DNA of 17,323 nt from Clostridiales bacterium (GCA_007134725.1 SLKF01000100.1:1-17323); one strand, 5' to 3'. Counted from the stretch's first letter, positions 7,338 to 14,910 are shown. Program-made: numbers and translations. Notes: a model not told the origin generated them from the sequence alone.

Positions 7338-8240
7338 TCATCCTCCGATCTTTACGGTAATTCCTTCCTCTTGAAACTTTTTTTTCATCCTCTGCATTTC
7401 CTCATCCCTCGGTTCCGGTACATCAGGAATTTGATATTTCCAACCGATCCGCTCATATTTATCCATTCCCGTCTTATGATAGGGCAAAAGCATTACTTCT
7501 TTTAAGCCCATGGATGCAATCCACTTTCCCAGAGCCCTTAGATGGTCTTCCTCGTCGTTCATTCCCGGAATAATGGGGATTCTGACGTAAACCTTTTCTT
7601 TTAAATAGGCCAGTCTTTCCAAATTTTCGAGAATCCGTAGATTTGAAACGCCTGTCATCTCCATATGGCGATCGGTATCCAGATGCTTTACATCATAGAG
7701 GAACAGATCAATGACCTTCCTCACTTGATCAATGGCTTCCCACTTTACATGACCGGAAGTATCAATCGCGGTATGAATGCCTTGCTCTTTACAAACTTTG
7801 GCAATTTCATATACAAACTCCCATTGCATAAGAGGTTCCCCTCCTGAAAAAGTGACCCCTCCTCCGGACTCCTGATAAAAGACTTTGTCTTTTTCAATTT
7901 CTTTTACAACCTCATCCACGGTCATTTCTTTGCCCACTATCTCTAATGCATTTGTGGGGCATACCTCAGCGCATTCGCCGGCCTTAATGCAGACCTCCCG
8001 GTCAAGGATTGATTCTTCTCGGTGAAGTTTTACAGCGTCCACCGGGCAAGCCTTCATGCACTCTCCACAGCTGATACAAAGATTTTTTGAGTAGCTGATC
8101 TCCCGATCAACCCTAATACTCTCGGGATTATGACACCATAAACATTTCAGGGGACATCCCTTAAGAAATATCGTTGTCCGTATCCCCGGACCATCGTGAA
8201 GAGAATATTTCTGAATGTTAAATACAATTCCTTTTTTCAC
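7338..8240 (-). CDS. Glycyl radical enzyme activase (radical SAM), partner of HypD
   Basis: A 300-residue radical-SAM enzyme that abstracts hydrogen from the target glycine of the dehydratase encoded next. C29-x3-C33-x2-C36 binds the catalytic [4Fe-4S] cluster. A ferredoxin-like insert follows: C55-x2-C58-x2-C61-x3-C65 is a complete site, while the second, C84-x5-C90-x3-C94, has alanine at 87 where a cysteine is usual. S-G-G-G-V-T-F-S-G-G-E-P-L matches the SAM-binding GGE motif, and D-V-K-H-L-D is the usual activase motif near residue 190. The start is GTG at 8240 with GAGGTGA at 8251-8245. It is the first gene behind the sigma-54 promoter and is separated from hypD by 6 nt, so the two proteins are made together. 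Confidence 0.93.
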   Translation of the reverse strand: MKKGIVFNIQKYSLHDGPGIRTTIFLKGCPLKCLWCHNPESIRVDREISYSKNLCISCGECMKACPVDAVKLHREESILDREVCIKAGECAEVCPTNALEIVGKEMTVDEVVKEIEKDKVFYQESGGGVTFSGGEPLMQWEFVYEIAKVCKEQGIHTAIDTSGHVKWEAIDQVRKVIDLFLYDVKHLDTDRHMEMTGVSNLRILENLERLAYLKEKVYVRIPIIPGMNDEEDHLRALGKWIASMGLKEVMLLPYHKTGMDKYERIGWKYQIPDVPEPRDEEMQRMKKKFQEEGITVKIGG

Positions 8241-8290
8241 AGCGTCACCTCAGGTTGAATTGATAATAAGTACTTCTTTTATTGATATTA

Positions 8291-8308
8291 TTGCAAGTAC
8301 TGTGCCAA
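8291..8308 (-). promoter_or_regulatory. Sigma-54 promoter of the activase-hypD operon
   Basis: The minus strand reads TTGGCACAGTACTTGCAA: -24 TTGGCAC (8308-8302), five nucleotides, -12 TTGCAA (8296-8291), with exactly 10 nt between GG and GC. This is very close to consensus. Transcription would start near 8280, about 40 nt before the GTG. An imperfect palindrome AGTCT-TC-AGACT (8308-8319) abuts the -24 element. Confidence 0.88.
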
Positions 8309-8352
8309 GTCTTCAGACTAATTATGGATCTCAATGACCTCTTTAATCCAAG

Positions 8353-8398
8353 AAGGGGACAGGGACCCGTCCGGTTTCAGACAAGTTCCTGTCCCCTT
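8353..8398. repeat. REP-like inverted repeat between rocD and the hyp operon
   Basis: Arms AAGGGGACAGGGAC (8353-8366) and GTTCCTGTCCCCTT (8385-8398) pair over 14 positions with one G-T, around an 18-nt loop. The GGGGACAGG...CCTGTCCCC pattern resembles dispersed intergenic palindromes found in several Firmicutes genomes. It begins 28 nt after the rocD stop and could also act as a transcript 3' end, although no U-tract follows on the minus strand. Whether it is repeated elsewhere cannot be seen here. Confidence 0.65.
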
Positions 8399-8425
8399 GT
8401 TGGGAGTCAGTGATGTTAAAAGAAA

Positions 8426-9625
8426 TTACAGGGCTTCCAGAACCCCTTTGATGATCTTAATGGCATCCATCAGTTCCTCTTTGGTAATGACCAGGGGAGG
8501 AGCAAAGCGGATAATATGTCCGTGGGTCTGTTTTGCCAACACTCCTTTTTCTTTCAAGGCGAGACAAACATCATATGCTTCAAAGCCTTCCTCAAACACT
8601 ACGGCGTTCAGAAGTCCTTTCCCTCGGACCTGAACCACTTTGTCTGATTTCACCGTAGAGAGTTCTTCTCTGAATATTTTCCCGAGCTCTTGGGCATTTT
8701 CTGCTAGATGCTCGTCCTCAAGGACTTCCAAAGATGCTTTTGCAACGGCACAGGCAATGGGGTACCCTCCGAAGGTGGAACCGTGGGAACCGGGAGTGAA
8801 AATCTCCATTACTTCCTTTGTCCCCACCACAGCGGAAACTGGAATGACGCCTCCTCCCAAAGCTTTTCCCAAAGTCATAAGATCCGGTTTCACATTCTCA
8901 TGATCCACGGCAAATTTCTTTCCGGTCCGACAGAAACCGGTCTGAATTTCATCGTCAATCATCAGAACATTATGATTGGTACAAATGGATCGGACACAGG
9001 CTAAATACCCTTCGTCAGGTACATAGACCCCGGCTTCCCCTTGAATCGGTTCAATAATAACCGCACAGGTGTTTTCAGTAATGGCATCTTCAATAGCTTT
9101 TGCGTCATTGTAATCCACAATCACAAAACCGGGAGTATAGGGTCCGTAATTTACCCGGGCCACCTCATCGGTTGACATGGAAACAATGGTTATGGTCCGA
9201 CCGTGAAAGTTTTCTTTTACACAGATGATTTCCTGTTTCCCATTTTCAATGCCTTTTTTTTCAACACCCCAACGACGGGCGATTTTCAGTGCGGTTTCTA
9301 CAGCCTCTGCTCCGGTGTTCATGGGAAGAGCAACGTCAAAGCCTGTGTATTCACAAAGTTTCTTGAGATAAACTCCCATGACATCATTATGAAAGGCCCG
9401 AGAGGTCAAGGTACAGCGCCCGGCCTGTTCAATCAAAGCATCAATAATTTTAGGATGGCGATGTCCCTGATTCACGGCGGAATAAGCGGACAGAAAATCA
9501 TAATACTCCCGTCCCTCGGGATCCCAGACTTTCACACCTTCAGCTTTGGAGATTACCACTGGTAGCGGATGATAATTATGGGCACCATAGGTTTCATCCA
9601 TTTTGATATAATCTTGTGTATTCAT
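8426..9625 (-). CDS. rocD: Ornithine--oxo-acid aminotransferase
   Basis: A 399-residue class-III PLP aminotransferase that converts ornithine and 2-oxoglutarate to glutamate-5-semialdehyde (in equilibrium with P5C) and glutamate. The ornithine-specific N-terminus reads Y-G-A-H-N-Y-H-P-L-P-V-V (13-24). N-T-G-A-E-A (103-108) contacts PLP phosphate, L-M-I-D-D-E-I-Q-T-G (221-230) holds the cofactor aspartate, and K254 in L-G-K-A-L-G-G-G forms the Schiff base. Length is normal for bacterial RocD. ATG at 9625 follows a strong AAAGGAGG. It has its own sigma-A promoter and is followed by a REP-like repeat, so it appears monocistronic. It lies directly upstream of the hydroxyproline dehydratase operon, whose product is the same P5C. 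Confidence 0.94.
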   Translation of the reverse strand: MNTQDYIKMDETYGAHNYHPLPVVISKAEGVKVWDPEGREYYDFLSAYSAVNQGHRHPKIIDALIEQAGRCTLTSRAFHNDVMGVYLKKLCEYTGFDVALPMNTGAEAVETALKIARRWGVEKKGIENGKQEIICVKENFHGRTITIVSMSTDEVARVNYGPYTPGFVIVDYNDAKAIEDAITENTCAVIIEPIQGEAGVYVPDEGYLACVRSICTNHNVLMIDDEIQTGFCRTGKKFAVDHENVKPDLMTLGKALGGGVIPVSAVVGTKEVMEIFTPGSHGSTFGGYPIACAVAKASLEVLEDEHLAENAQELGKIFREELSTVKSDKVVQVRGKGLLNAVVFEEGFEAYDVCLALKEKGVLAKQTHGHIIRFAPPLVITKEELMDAIKIIKGVLEAL

Positions 9626-9748
9626 AAAAAACCTCCTTTAGTTTTTGTATGTATATTTACTAATCTAGTTGTATAACCTAAATTCCACGACAACTTCAAA
9701 ATTCTTTGTTTTTGAGCCGTTTACGAGAAATTTAAGTTAAGTTTTCTA

Positions 9749-9777
9749 ATTTTAACATACAATTCACTCTCTTTCAA
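9749..9777 (-). promoter_or_regulatory. Sigma-A promoter of rocD
   Basis: TTGAAA (9777-9772), a 17-nt spacer, and TAAAAT (9754-9749), preceded by TGT as an extended -10. It predicts a leader of about 115 nt before the rocD ATG. The remaining spacer between 9626 and 9851 shows only short hairpins (for example CTGA/TCAG near 9828-9839) and no recognised riboswitch. Confidence 0.6.
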
Positions 9778-9851
9778 CCTGGATTTCCCCAGTTCATAAG
9801 GAGGCTGGTTTTTCAACCCGAAGAACACTGAAAAATCAGACGAAGGTTTTA

Positions 9852-11036
9852 TCATCGACTCATCTCTGTTCTTCCCTTCATAAATCGAAAAATCATGGCA
9901 GCCATAATAAGGATGCCAATCATGATAAAACTTAGATCATAGCCCAGCAAAGGAATCATTCCGGAGAATACGAAGGAACCGGAAGCCATGAAAATATCGA
10001 TGGTGTTTTCCTGGATGGATATTGCAATGGCCCGGGACTCCTGGGAAACGGTCTTAATCAGTCTTGTGGTAAGTCCCAGTACAGCCCCTGCATAACCGAT
10101 TCCCAGTAGAATTCCTGCCAGAATCATGGCCTCTGATAAAAAGCTTACCGTGGTTAACAATAAGAGACCGACTCCGTAACTTAGCCCTAGAAAAAGAATA
10201 ATCAATAAGGGAGATTTATGATCCAGCAGTTTTCCAACTACAATACTGGCTACAATCCCTGCAAAGGAGTAGATGGTAAAAAAGATCCCCGCATTTTCCA
10301 AGGTTGGAACCTGCTCTAAGTATACGGGAACAAAAGTGAAAACAATCCCGGAGGCGAAGGAAAAAATTCCGATTCCTATATATATTTCCCGGAGGCGCCT
10401 CTCTTTCAGTACCTCTTTCACTTTGTGAAAAAACTTCAGCTTTTCCGTCGCTCTGGGTTTCGGACCATGGATAAAAAACATTAATAAAAATGCAAGGATT
10501 CCGATCCCAAAGCTCCCCAAAAACCAGGTATTGTAACTATAGCGATTGATCGTACTGATGGCAATGAATGGACCGATTAAAAGTCCCATGGCACTGACTA
10601 ATCGGTATAACCCCATATAGGTCCCCATCTTATGAAAAGGGGCTACATCTCCTACAAAAGCCGGTCCACTGGCAAAATACGCCGCTAAGCCGATGGATTG
10701 GTAGATCCTAATAAACACCACGGTCCACACCGATTGGGCAAAGTATAAAAGAATCGGCGTACTCCCAAAAACAAAAGCTCCGATTAATAAGGGAATCTTT
10801 CTGCCGCTACGGTCCGATAAGGGTCCGAGATAAATCCGGAAAATCACCGCCCCTAAAAAAAACAGGGTTCCCTGAAGCCCGGAGTGAAAGTCGCTTCCCC
10901 CTAATTCTAAAATATACAGGGGCGTAGTTGTAACACTGGCCCAAAAGTTAATAAAAACCAAAAGGGAGACCGTATAAAAAAGTCCCCAATTTTTAATCGT
11001 TCCTTCTGTTTCCTGTGAGTGAACCATTTTTGGCAT
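9852..11036 (-). CDS. Major facilitator superfamily transporter
   Basis: A 394-residue polytopic inner-membrane protein with about 12 hydrophobic segments, the normal MFS layout. The loop after TM2 carries motif A as G-P-L-S-D-R-S-G-R-K-I (about residues 73-83), and a weaker copy G-K-L-L-D-H-K occurs in the second half. The proline/glycine-rich segment V-S-A-M-G-L-L-I-G-P-F (about 148-158) resembles motif C of proton-coupled antiporters, so export is plausible, but the substrate cannot be assigned. ATG at 11036 has AGGAGA 4 nt upstream. It starts 14 nt after the DUF1295 gene, as the last gene of that operon. No strong terminator follows; two weak hairpins are present before the rocD promoter. 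Confidence 0.88.
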   Translation of the reverse strand: MPKMVHSQETEGTIKNWGLFYTVSLLVFINFWASVTTTPLYILELGGSDFHSGLQGTLFFLGAVIFRIYLGPLSDRSGRKIPLLIGAFVFGSTPILLYFAQSVWTVVFIRIYQSIGLAAYFASGPAFVGDVAPFHKMGTYMGLYRLVSAMGLLIGPFIAISTINRYSYNTWFLGSFGIGILAFLLMFFIHGPKPRATEKLKFFHKVKEVLKERRLREIYIGIGIFSFASGIVFTFVPVYLEQVPTLENAGIFFTIYSFAGIVASIVVGKLLDHKSPLLIILFLGLSYGVGLLLLTTVSFLSEAMILAGILLGIGYAGAVLGLTTRLIKTVSQESRAIAISIQENTIDIFMASGSFVFSGMIPLLGYDLSFIMIGILIMAAMIFRFMKGRTEMSR

Positions 11037-11050
11037 CCCTTCTCCTGTGC

Positions 11051-11827
11051 TTACTTTTTCTTTGGAAAGCAGGGGAAAAACTTTGGTGTTACCTCTTTGT
11101 ACTCCTGATAACCCGGTCTTTTTGCAAAGCTTTTTTCCAGCATGGGTACCCCGGAAACGAATAGCAGTAAATAGGTAATCACAACCGGACTAACAAAAAC
11201 TGCAATGGAAGTGCCTGCTGAAACCCCGATGATGGCCAGTCCCCACCACATGGTGGCCTCTCCGAAATAATTGGGATGTCTGGTGTATTTCCAGAGTCCT
11301 GAGCTCATGATTTTCCCTTTGTTTGCAGGATTTTCTTTGAATTTTTTCAGTTGATAATCCCCTACACTCTCGAAGAAAAAACCGATAATCCAAATACCCA
11401 GTCCCACAAGGGAAAAAAACGTAATTGCTGCCGGGGTTTCCTGACGGTTAATTAATATTACCGGCAGGGCTACAATAAACATAAATACGCCCTGGAGCAT
11501 ATAAACTTGGAAAAAAGCCCGGGGAATCACCCATTTTCCCCATTCTTCCCGCCATTTGGCATACCGGAAGTCTTCCCCTTTTCCAAGGTTTCGTTTGATA
11601 ATATGGTAAAAGAGTCGAATGCCCCAAATACTGATCAGCACCGTAATTAATAGATTGGCCCCTCCTATATTCCCCGAGCGCAGAGTGGTAAACCAGGCTA
11701 AAATTACAAAGCCGATGCCCCATCCGATATCGACAATGGAATTGTTTTTGATCAGGGTTCCTACCATAAAGAAAATGAAAAAGTAAGCAAATAAAACAAT
11801 GACGGACTCCATAATAAGTTGATTCAT
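11051..11827 (-). CDS. DUF1295 family membrane protein (steroid 5-alpha-reductase-like fold)
   Basis: A 258-residue integral membrane protein with about six hydrophobic segments. The C-terminal half carries S-G-L-W-K-Y-T-R-H-P-N-Y-F-G-E, the nucleotide/cofactor-binding signature shared by DUF1295, isoprenylcysteine methyltransferases and steroid 5-alpha-reductases, followed by P-M-L-E-K-S-F-A-K-R-P-G-Y-Q-E-Y. Family members are likely membrane reductases or methyltransferases, and the bacterial substrate is unknown. The start is ATG at 11827 with AGGAGG (11840-11835) 7 nt upstream; an in-frame TTG at 11833 is less likely. It begins 2 nt after the stop of the DhaL-DegV gene, so translation is probably coupled. 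Its neighbour handles fatty acids, so a lipid substrate would fit, but that is inference. Confidence 0.88.
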   Translation of the reverse strand: MNQLIMESVIVLFAYFFIFFMVGTLIKNNSIVDIGWGIGFVILAWFTTLRSGNIGGANLLITVLISIWGIRLFYHIIKRNLGKGEDFRYAKWREEWGKWVIPRAFFQVYMLQGVFMFIVALPVILINRQETPAAITFFSLVGLGIWIIGFFFESVGDYQLKKFKENPANKGKIMSSGLWKYTRHPNYFGEATMWWGLAIIGVSAGTSIAVFVSPVVITYLLLFVSGVPMLEKSFAKRPGYQEYKEVTPKFFPCFPKKK

Positions 11828-11829
11828 GA

Positions 11830-13611
11830 TCAAACCTCCTCTCGAATAAAGCCTACGGCTATGGCTCCTTCCCCCACATGGAGGGCCGTTACGGAAGAGA
11901 TTTCCGTGATGTATTTCGGTGCTTTCCCGATGATTTCCTCAATCTCCGCGGCAAAATCCTGAGCTCCTTTTTGATCCTTGGAATAAACCACCACGTACTC
12001 GCTTATGGGTTTTTCTTGGTTTTTCTTCTCGAGCATTTTTTTAATTTTACCCATCAGCATCTTTTTCGATACCGCGATGGAAAAAGCGGTGCCTTTCCCC
12101 TCTTTATCAAGAGAAATAATGGGGCGCAACTTAAAGAATACCCCGATTTTTCCGACGACTTTTGGAACTCTACCGCTTTTTAAGGAGTTGGCAAAGGTGT
12201 TGAGGGCTACATAGATTTCTGTTCGGGGAATAATGTCTTCAATTGCTTTTACTATCTCTTCTTTTGATTTCCCCTCCGCCACCATCTCTGCCGTGCGGGC
12301 GACTAATAGTCCTTGGGCCCCGGAGTTCAGTTTCGAGTCGATCACTTCGATGGGGTATCCTTCTTTCTTTAGTTTTTTTCCGTATTTTTCTACGCTTTCA
12401 TAAGTTCCACTGAGTTTGCTGGAAACCATAATGCAAATAATACTCTCATAGTGTTCCTTTAAAAAATCGATTTTCTGTTTTACCTGCATATCGTTGGGCT
12501 GGCCGCTATTGGGATAAATCTTGGAGTTTTTGATCGTATCATAAAAATCCTCGGCTTCCACCGTTACTTTATCCAGGTACTGGTTTTCTCCTACAAATAT
12601 GTTTACCGGTAGCAAGTGCACGTCGTATTGATCTAAATAGGATTTTGGAAAATCTCCGATAGAATCCGTTAAAATTGCTATTTTTGAAGTTTTGTCCTTC
12701 AATCTTTCCTGCATCCTCATATCCTCAATCTTTGGTCGATCAATCACACCGTACTTTGACAATGTTTTGAAAACCGCCTCTACTTTATTAGTATGAAGAT
12801 GCACATGCTTTAAGGTTGGACTTCCCGCAACAATAATGGAATCTCCATAGGCTGACAGAGCTTCTTTCAATTGCTCTTTTTCCACCTTCCCCTTGACTAG
12901 GGCCTCGGTGCAGTATCTGAATTCGGTGTTCTCATGATTTCGGTTATATCCCTGATTCAATACCCCTACCCCTTGAAAATCTCTTGCAACTTCGAGGGTT
13001 TCTCCCCGAATGAATTTTATAATTCCTTCCAAATAATAAACAAACCCCTTGGCTCCGGAATCCACCACATTGTGTTTTTTTAGTATTGCCAACTGTTCCG
13101 GCGTCTTCGAAAGAAGCTTTTTAGCCTCATCAATAGAGCTTAAAAACATTTCATCTACATACTGGTATTTGTCTTTATGCTCGGATAAATAAATCGACCA
13201 CTGTTTCATTACCGTTAACATGGTGCCTTCCACAGGATGAACCAGGGAATCATAAATCCCCTCGGAAGCTTTTCGAATCACTTCAATAAAATCCTTTAAA
13301 GAAATTCGGTCTTTCCCCTCACTGGCGGAGGCAATCCCGGAAATATACTGGGCGAAAATTACGCCGGAATTCCCCCTTGCTCCATAGATGGAAGCTTCTG
13401 CCATGGATTTGCTGGTTTCATAGAAAGAATCCACCACTTGGGTATAATCAATTACGGAGTTCAGGGTCATGGCCAGGTTATTACCCGTATCTCCATCGGC
13501 AACGGGAAAAACATTGATTTTGTTGAGATGCTCCTTGTTATTGATCACTTCCATGGCTCCATGGCGAAACATATTAAAAAAATCTTTACCGTTTAAATAA
13601 TTTTGTCTCAT
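11830..13611 (-). CDS. DhaL (DAK2)-DegV fusion protein, FakA/FakB-like
   Basis: A 593-residue two-part protein. Residues 1-200 form a DhaL/DAK2 kinase domain with V-A-D-G-D-T-G-N-N (37-45; Mg-ATP aspartates), G-A-R-G-N-S-G-V-I (77-85) and V-V-D-S-G-A-K-G-F (182-190). A middle segment (about 225-300) with F-R-Y-C-T-E and H-V-H-L-H-T-N resembles the FakA central domain. From about 310 a complete DegV domain follows: T-D-S-I-G-D (315-320), S-S-K-L-S-G-T-Y-E-S, S-G-R-V-P-K and H-V-G-E-G-A. DegV proteins bind a fatty acid (FakB), and the DAK2 protein FakA phosphorylates it. The start is ATG at 13611, with AAAGGTG (13624-13618) 6 nt upstream; a GTG at 13620 overlaps that SD. Joining kinase and acyl-carrier parts in one chain is the notable feature. 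Confidence 0.9.
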   Translation of the reverse strand: MRQNYLNGKDFFNMFRHGAMEVINNKEHLNKINVFPVADGDTGNNLAMTLNSVIDYTQVVDSFYETSKSMAEASIYGARGNSGVIFAQYISGIASASEGKDRISLKDFIEVIRKASEGIYDSLVHPVEGTMLTVMKQWSIYLSEHKDKYQYVDEMFLSSIDEAKKLLSKTPEQLAILKKHNVVDSGAKGFVYYLEGIIKFIRGETLEVARDFQGVGVLNQGYNRNHENTEFRYCTEALVKGKVEKEQLKEALSAYGDSIIVAGSPTLKHVHLHTNKVEAVFKTLSKYGVIDRPKIEDMRMQERLKDKTSKIAILTDSIGDFPKSYLDQYDVHLLPVNIFVGENQYLDKVTVEAEDFYDTIKNSKIYPNSGQPNDMQVKQKIDFLKEHYESIICIMVSSKLSGTYESVEKYGKKLKKEGYPIEVIDSKLNSGAQGLLVARTAEMVAEGKSKEEIVKAIEDIIPRTEIYVALNTFANSLKSGRVPKVVGKIGVFFKLRPIISLDKEGKGTAFSIAVSKKMLMGKIKKMLEKKNQEKPISEYVVVYSKDQKGAQDFAAEIEEIIGKAPKYITEISSVTALHVGEGAIAVGFIREEV

Positions 13612-13664
13612 CGTCATCACCTTTTCTTTAGATTTATTTTTTATGAAATGCGGGATTGATATTT

Positions 13665-14066
13665 TTAGAATAAATAGTTAATAATTCCAAAGGAAATCCC
13701 GGCAGTAGCAGCGGAAAGTACCGTTCCCCAAATCAAGTCGATCACAGTAACATTCATAGGCCATTCTTTTAGGGTCGCCAGATTCGTTAAATCATAAGTA
13801 CCATAGGTGACCAGTCCGAAACCGCCCCCGGCCAAGAATGCATAGCGTATATTTTCTTTTTGTAGTGCAGGATCAATGACAAAGAATATTAACCCTACAA
13901 TAAAGATACAATAAAATATAATTGCGGCAAGCCAGTTCACATTTTTTTTCATTAAGTGGCCTAAGTACTTCCTGTAAATATTTTTTGCGATGAACCCCAG
14001 CCATATCAAATCGATGATCATGAAAACCACAAAGGTAATTAGAAACATAACAATCCAGTCCAACAT
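13665..14066 (-). CDS. DUF2177 family membrane protein
   Basis: A 133-residue, very hydrophobic protein with about four transmembrane helices, the usual size and shape of DUF2177; no function is established for the family. Recognisable features are the N-terminal helix with I-D-L-I-W-L-G (about 19-25), a G-G-G-F-G-L-V-T-Y-G-T-Y-D-L-T-N-L-A-T-L segment at about 80-99, and D-L-I-W-G-T near the last helix. The start is set at ATG 14066, just after GGAGGAGGG; extension to 14117 would need a GTG without an SD and add a charged tail that the family lacks. It precedes the DhaL-DegV gene by 53 nt and probably opens that operon. A possible promoter lies upstream (TTTAGA, 17 nt, TATAAA), weak at -35. 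Confidence 0.85.
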   Translation of the reverse strand: MLDWIVMFLITFVVFMIIDLIWLGFIAKNIYRKYLGHLMKKNVNWLAAIIFYCIFIVGLIFFVIDPALQKENIRYAFLAGGGFGLVTYGTYDLTNLATLKEWPMNVTVIDLIWGTVLSAATAGISFGIINYLF

Positions 14067-14271
14067 TACATCCCTCCTCCTGCTATAAGTTTTGAGTTGC
14101 CTCCTTTCAGCAAACACTGTAAACTTCTATTTCTTTATACATTAATACCCTTTTCTTCTAAAAACACACTTTTCTGATTCCTCCACAGGAAAAATATATA
14201 ATGGTTATGCTCCCAGGGATTCTCCCTACTATTACCATTCTATTTGAAAGCACTTCCCCAGTAAAAGAATT
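14067..14271. promoter_or_regulatory. Intergenic region with weak promoter for the DUF2177 operon
   Basis: A 205-nt AT-rich spacer. On the minus strand TTTAGA, 17 nt, TATAAA (near 14160-14133) is a possible sigma-A promoter with a weak -35. A short hairpin AGGGA-GAA-TCCCT (14216-14228) lies after the GGCT-like stop. Two extra SD-like sequences (AAAGGAGG near 14107-14100, TGGAGGAA near 14186-14179) have no usable start codon behind them. Confidence 0.4.
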
Positions 14272-14910
14272 TTATTCCTTTCTCAGGATCTGTTGCAGTT
14301 CTTCCCTTGAATAATAACCTTTGATCCCTCTCTGTTGCATGAAATACTTTTCCACTTCCCATAAGGAAAATATATGACTTTCTTCTAAGCCTTTTTGAAT
14401 GATTTTTAAGTAACTTGGATCGGGAGGATTAATAAGGATATGTTTAAAATCTTCCAGTACTGTGAAGGTATAAATCGGATAGCCCTCTTCTTCTCCAAGA
14501 TGAAGCAATTTTCCATACCAATTATCGGGCAATACCACTTTTTCTTCTCCCTTTGTTGGCAAGATCCAGTCAAGCTTCTGTTTTAGGGGAATATAATTTT
14601 CCTGCTTTACAAGGTCGAAAAATTGATCCTTGGTAATAAGATACATTCTTGCATAAGTAAGGGCCGTGGGATCCTCCTTTGGATCTATGGCCGCCACCCC
14701 TTTATTATTCCAACGGGTGGAAGTCCCTGCAAAAACCATTTCATGAGGAATGGTTTTTCCCCGGACTTTTAGGGGTTCCGCACCATCCCTACACCCTTTT
14801 TCCCGCTCCATTGAGCCAGGAGGCTGCCCTCCCAGGATATAACAATAGAAGCGATTTTTGTTCAAGTTTGATCCATAGCTCAGATACCATACATACTCTT
14901 TATTTTTCAA
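14272..14910 (-). CDS. Gamma-glutamylcyclotransferase-like protein
   Basis: About 212 residues of the gamma-glutamylcyclotransferase-like (BtrG/GGCT-fold) family. The signature Y-L-S-Y-G-S-N-L-N near the N-terminus is the substrate-binding loop, and G-V-A-A-I-D-P-K-E in the middle is family-like. Members cyclise gamma-glutamyl groups, but many bacterial ones are uncharacterised, so the substrate is open. Start choice is unusual: GGAGGG (14922-14917) touches the ATG at 14916 but sits 7 nt from a TTG at 14910, which I prefer. Upstream ATGs at 14931 and 14952 have no good SD. It stands alone between the terminator at 15089-15114 and the DUF2177 operon, with 205 nt downstream that hold short hairpins only. 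Confidence 0.8.
   Translation of the reverse strand: MKNKEYVWYLSYGSNLNKNRFYCYILGGQPPGSMEREKGCRDGAEPLKVRGKTIPHEMVFAGTSTRWNNKGVAAIDPKEDPTALTYARMYLITKDQFFDLVKQENYIPLKQKLDWILPTKGEEKVVLPDNWYGKLLHLGEEEGYPIYTFTVLEDFKHILINPPDPSYLKIIQKGLEESHIFSLWEVEKYFMQQRGIKGYYSREELQQILRKE

Noticed and set aside
9781..9851. Riboswitch or attenuator ahead of rocD
   Set aside because: Only short hairpins are visible, most of them upstream of the predicted promoter, and no known aptamer pattern was recognised.
11190..11723. Alternative-frame minus-strand open frames inside the DUF1295 gene
   Set aside because: They are shadows of the DUF1295 frame, without SD or recognisable domains.
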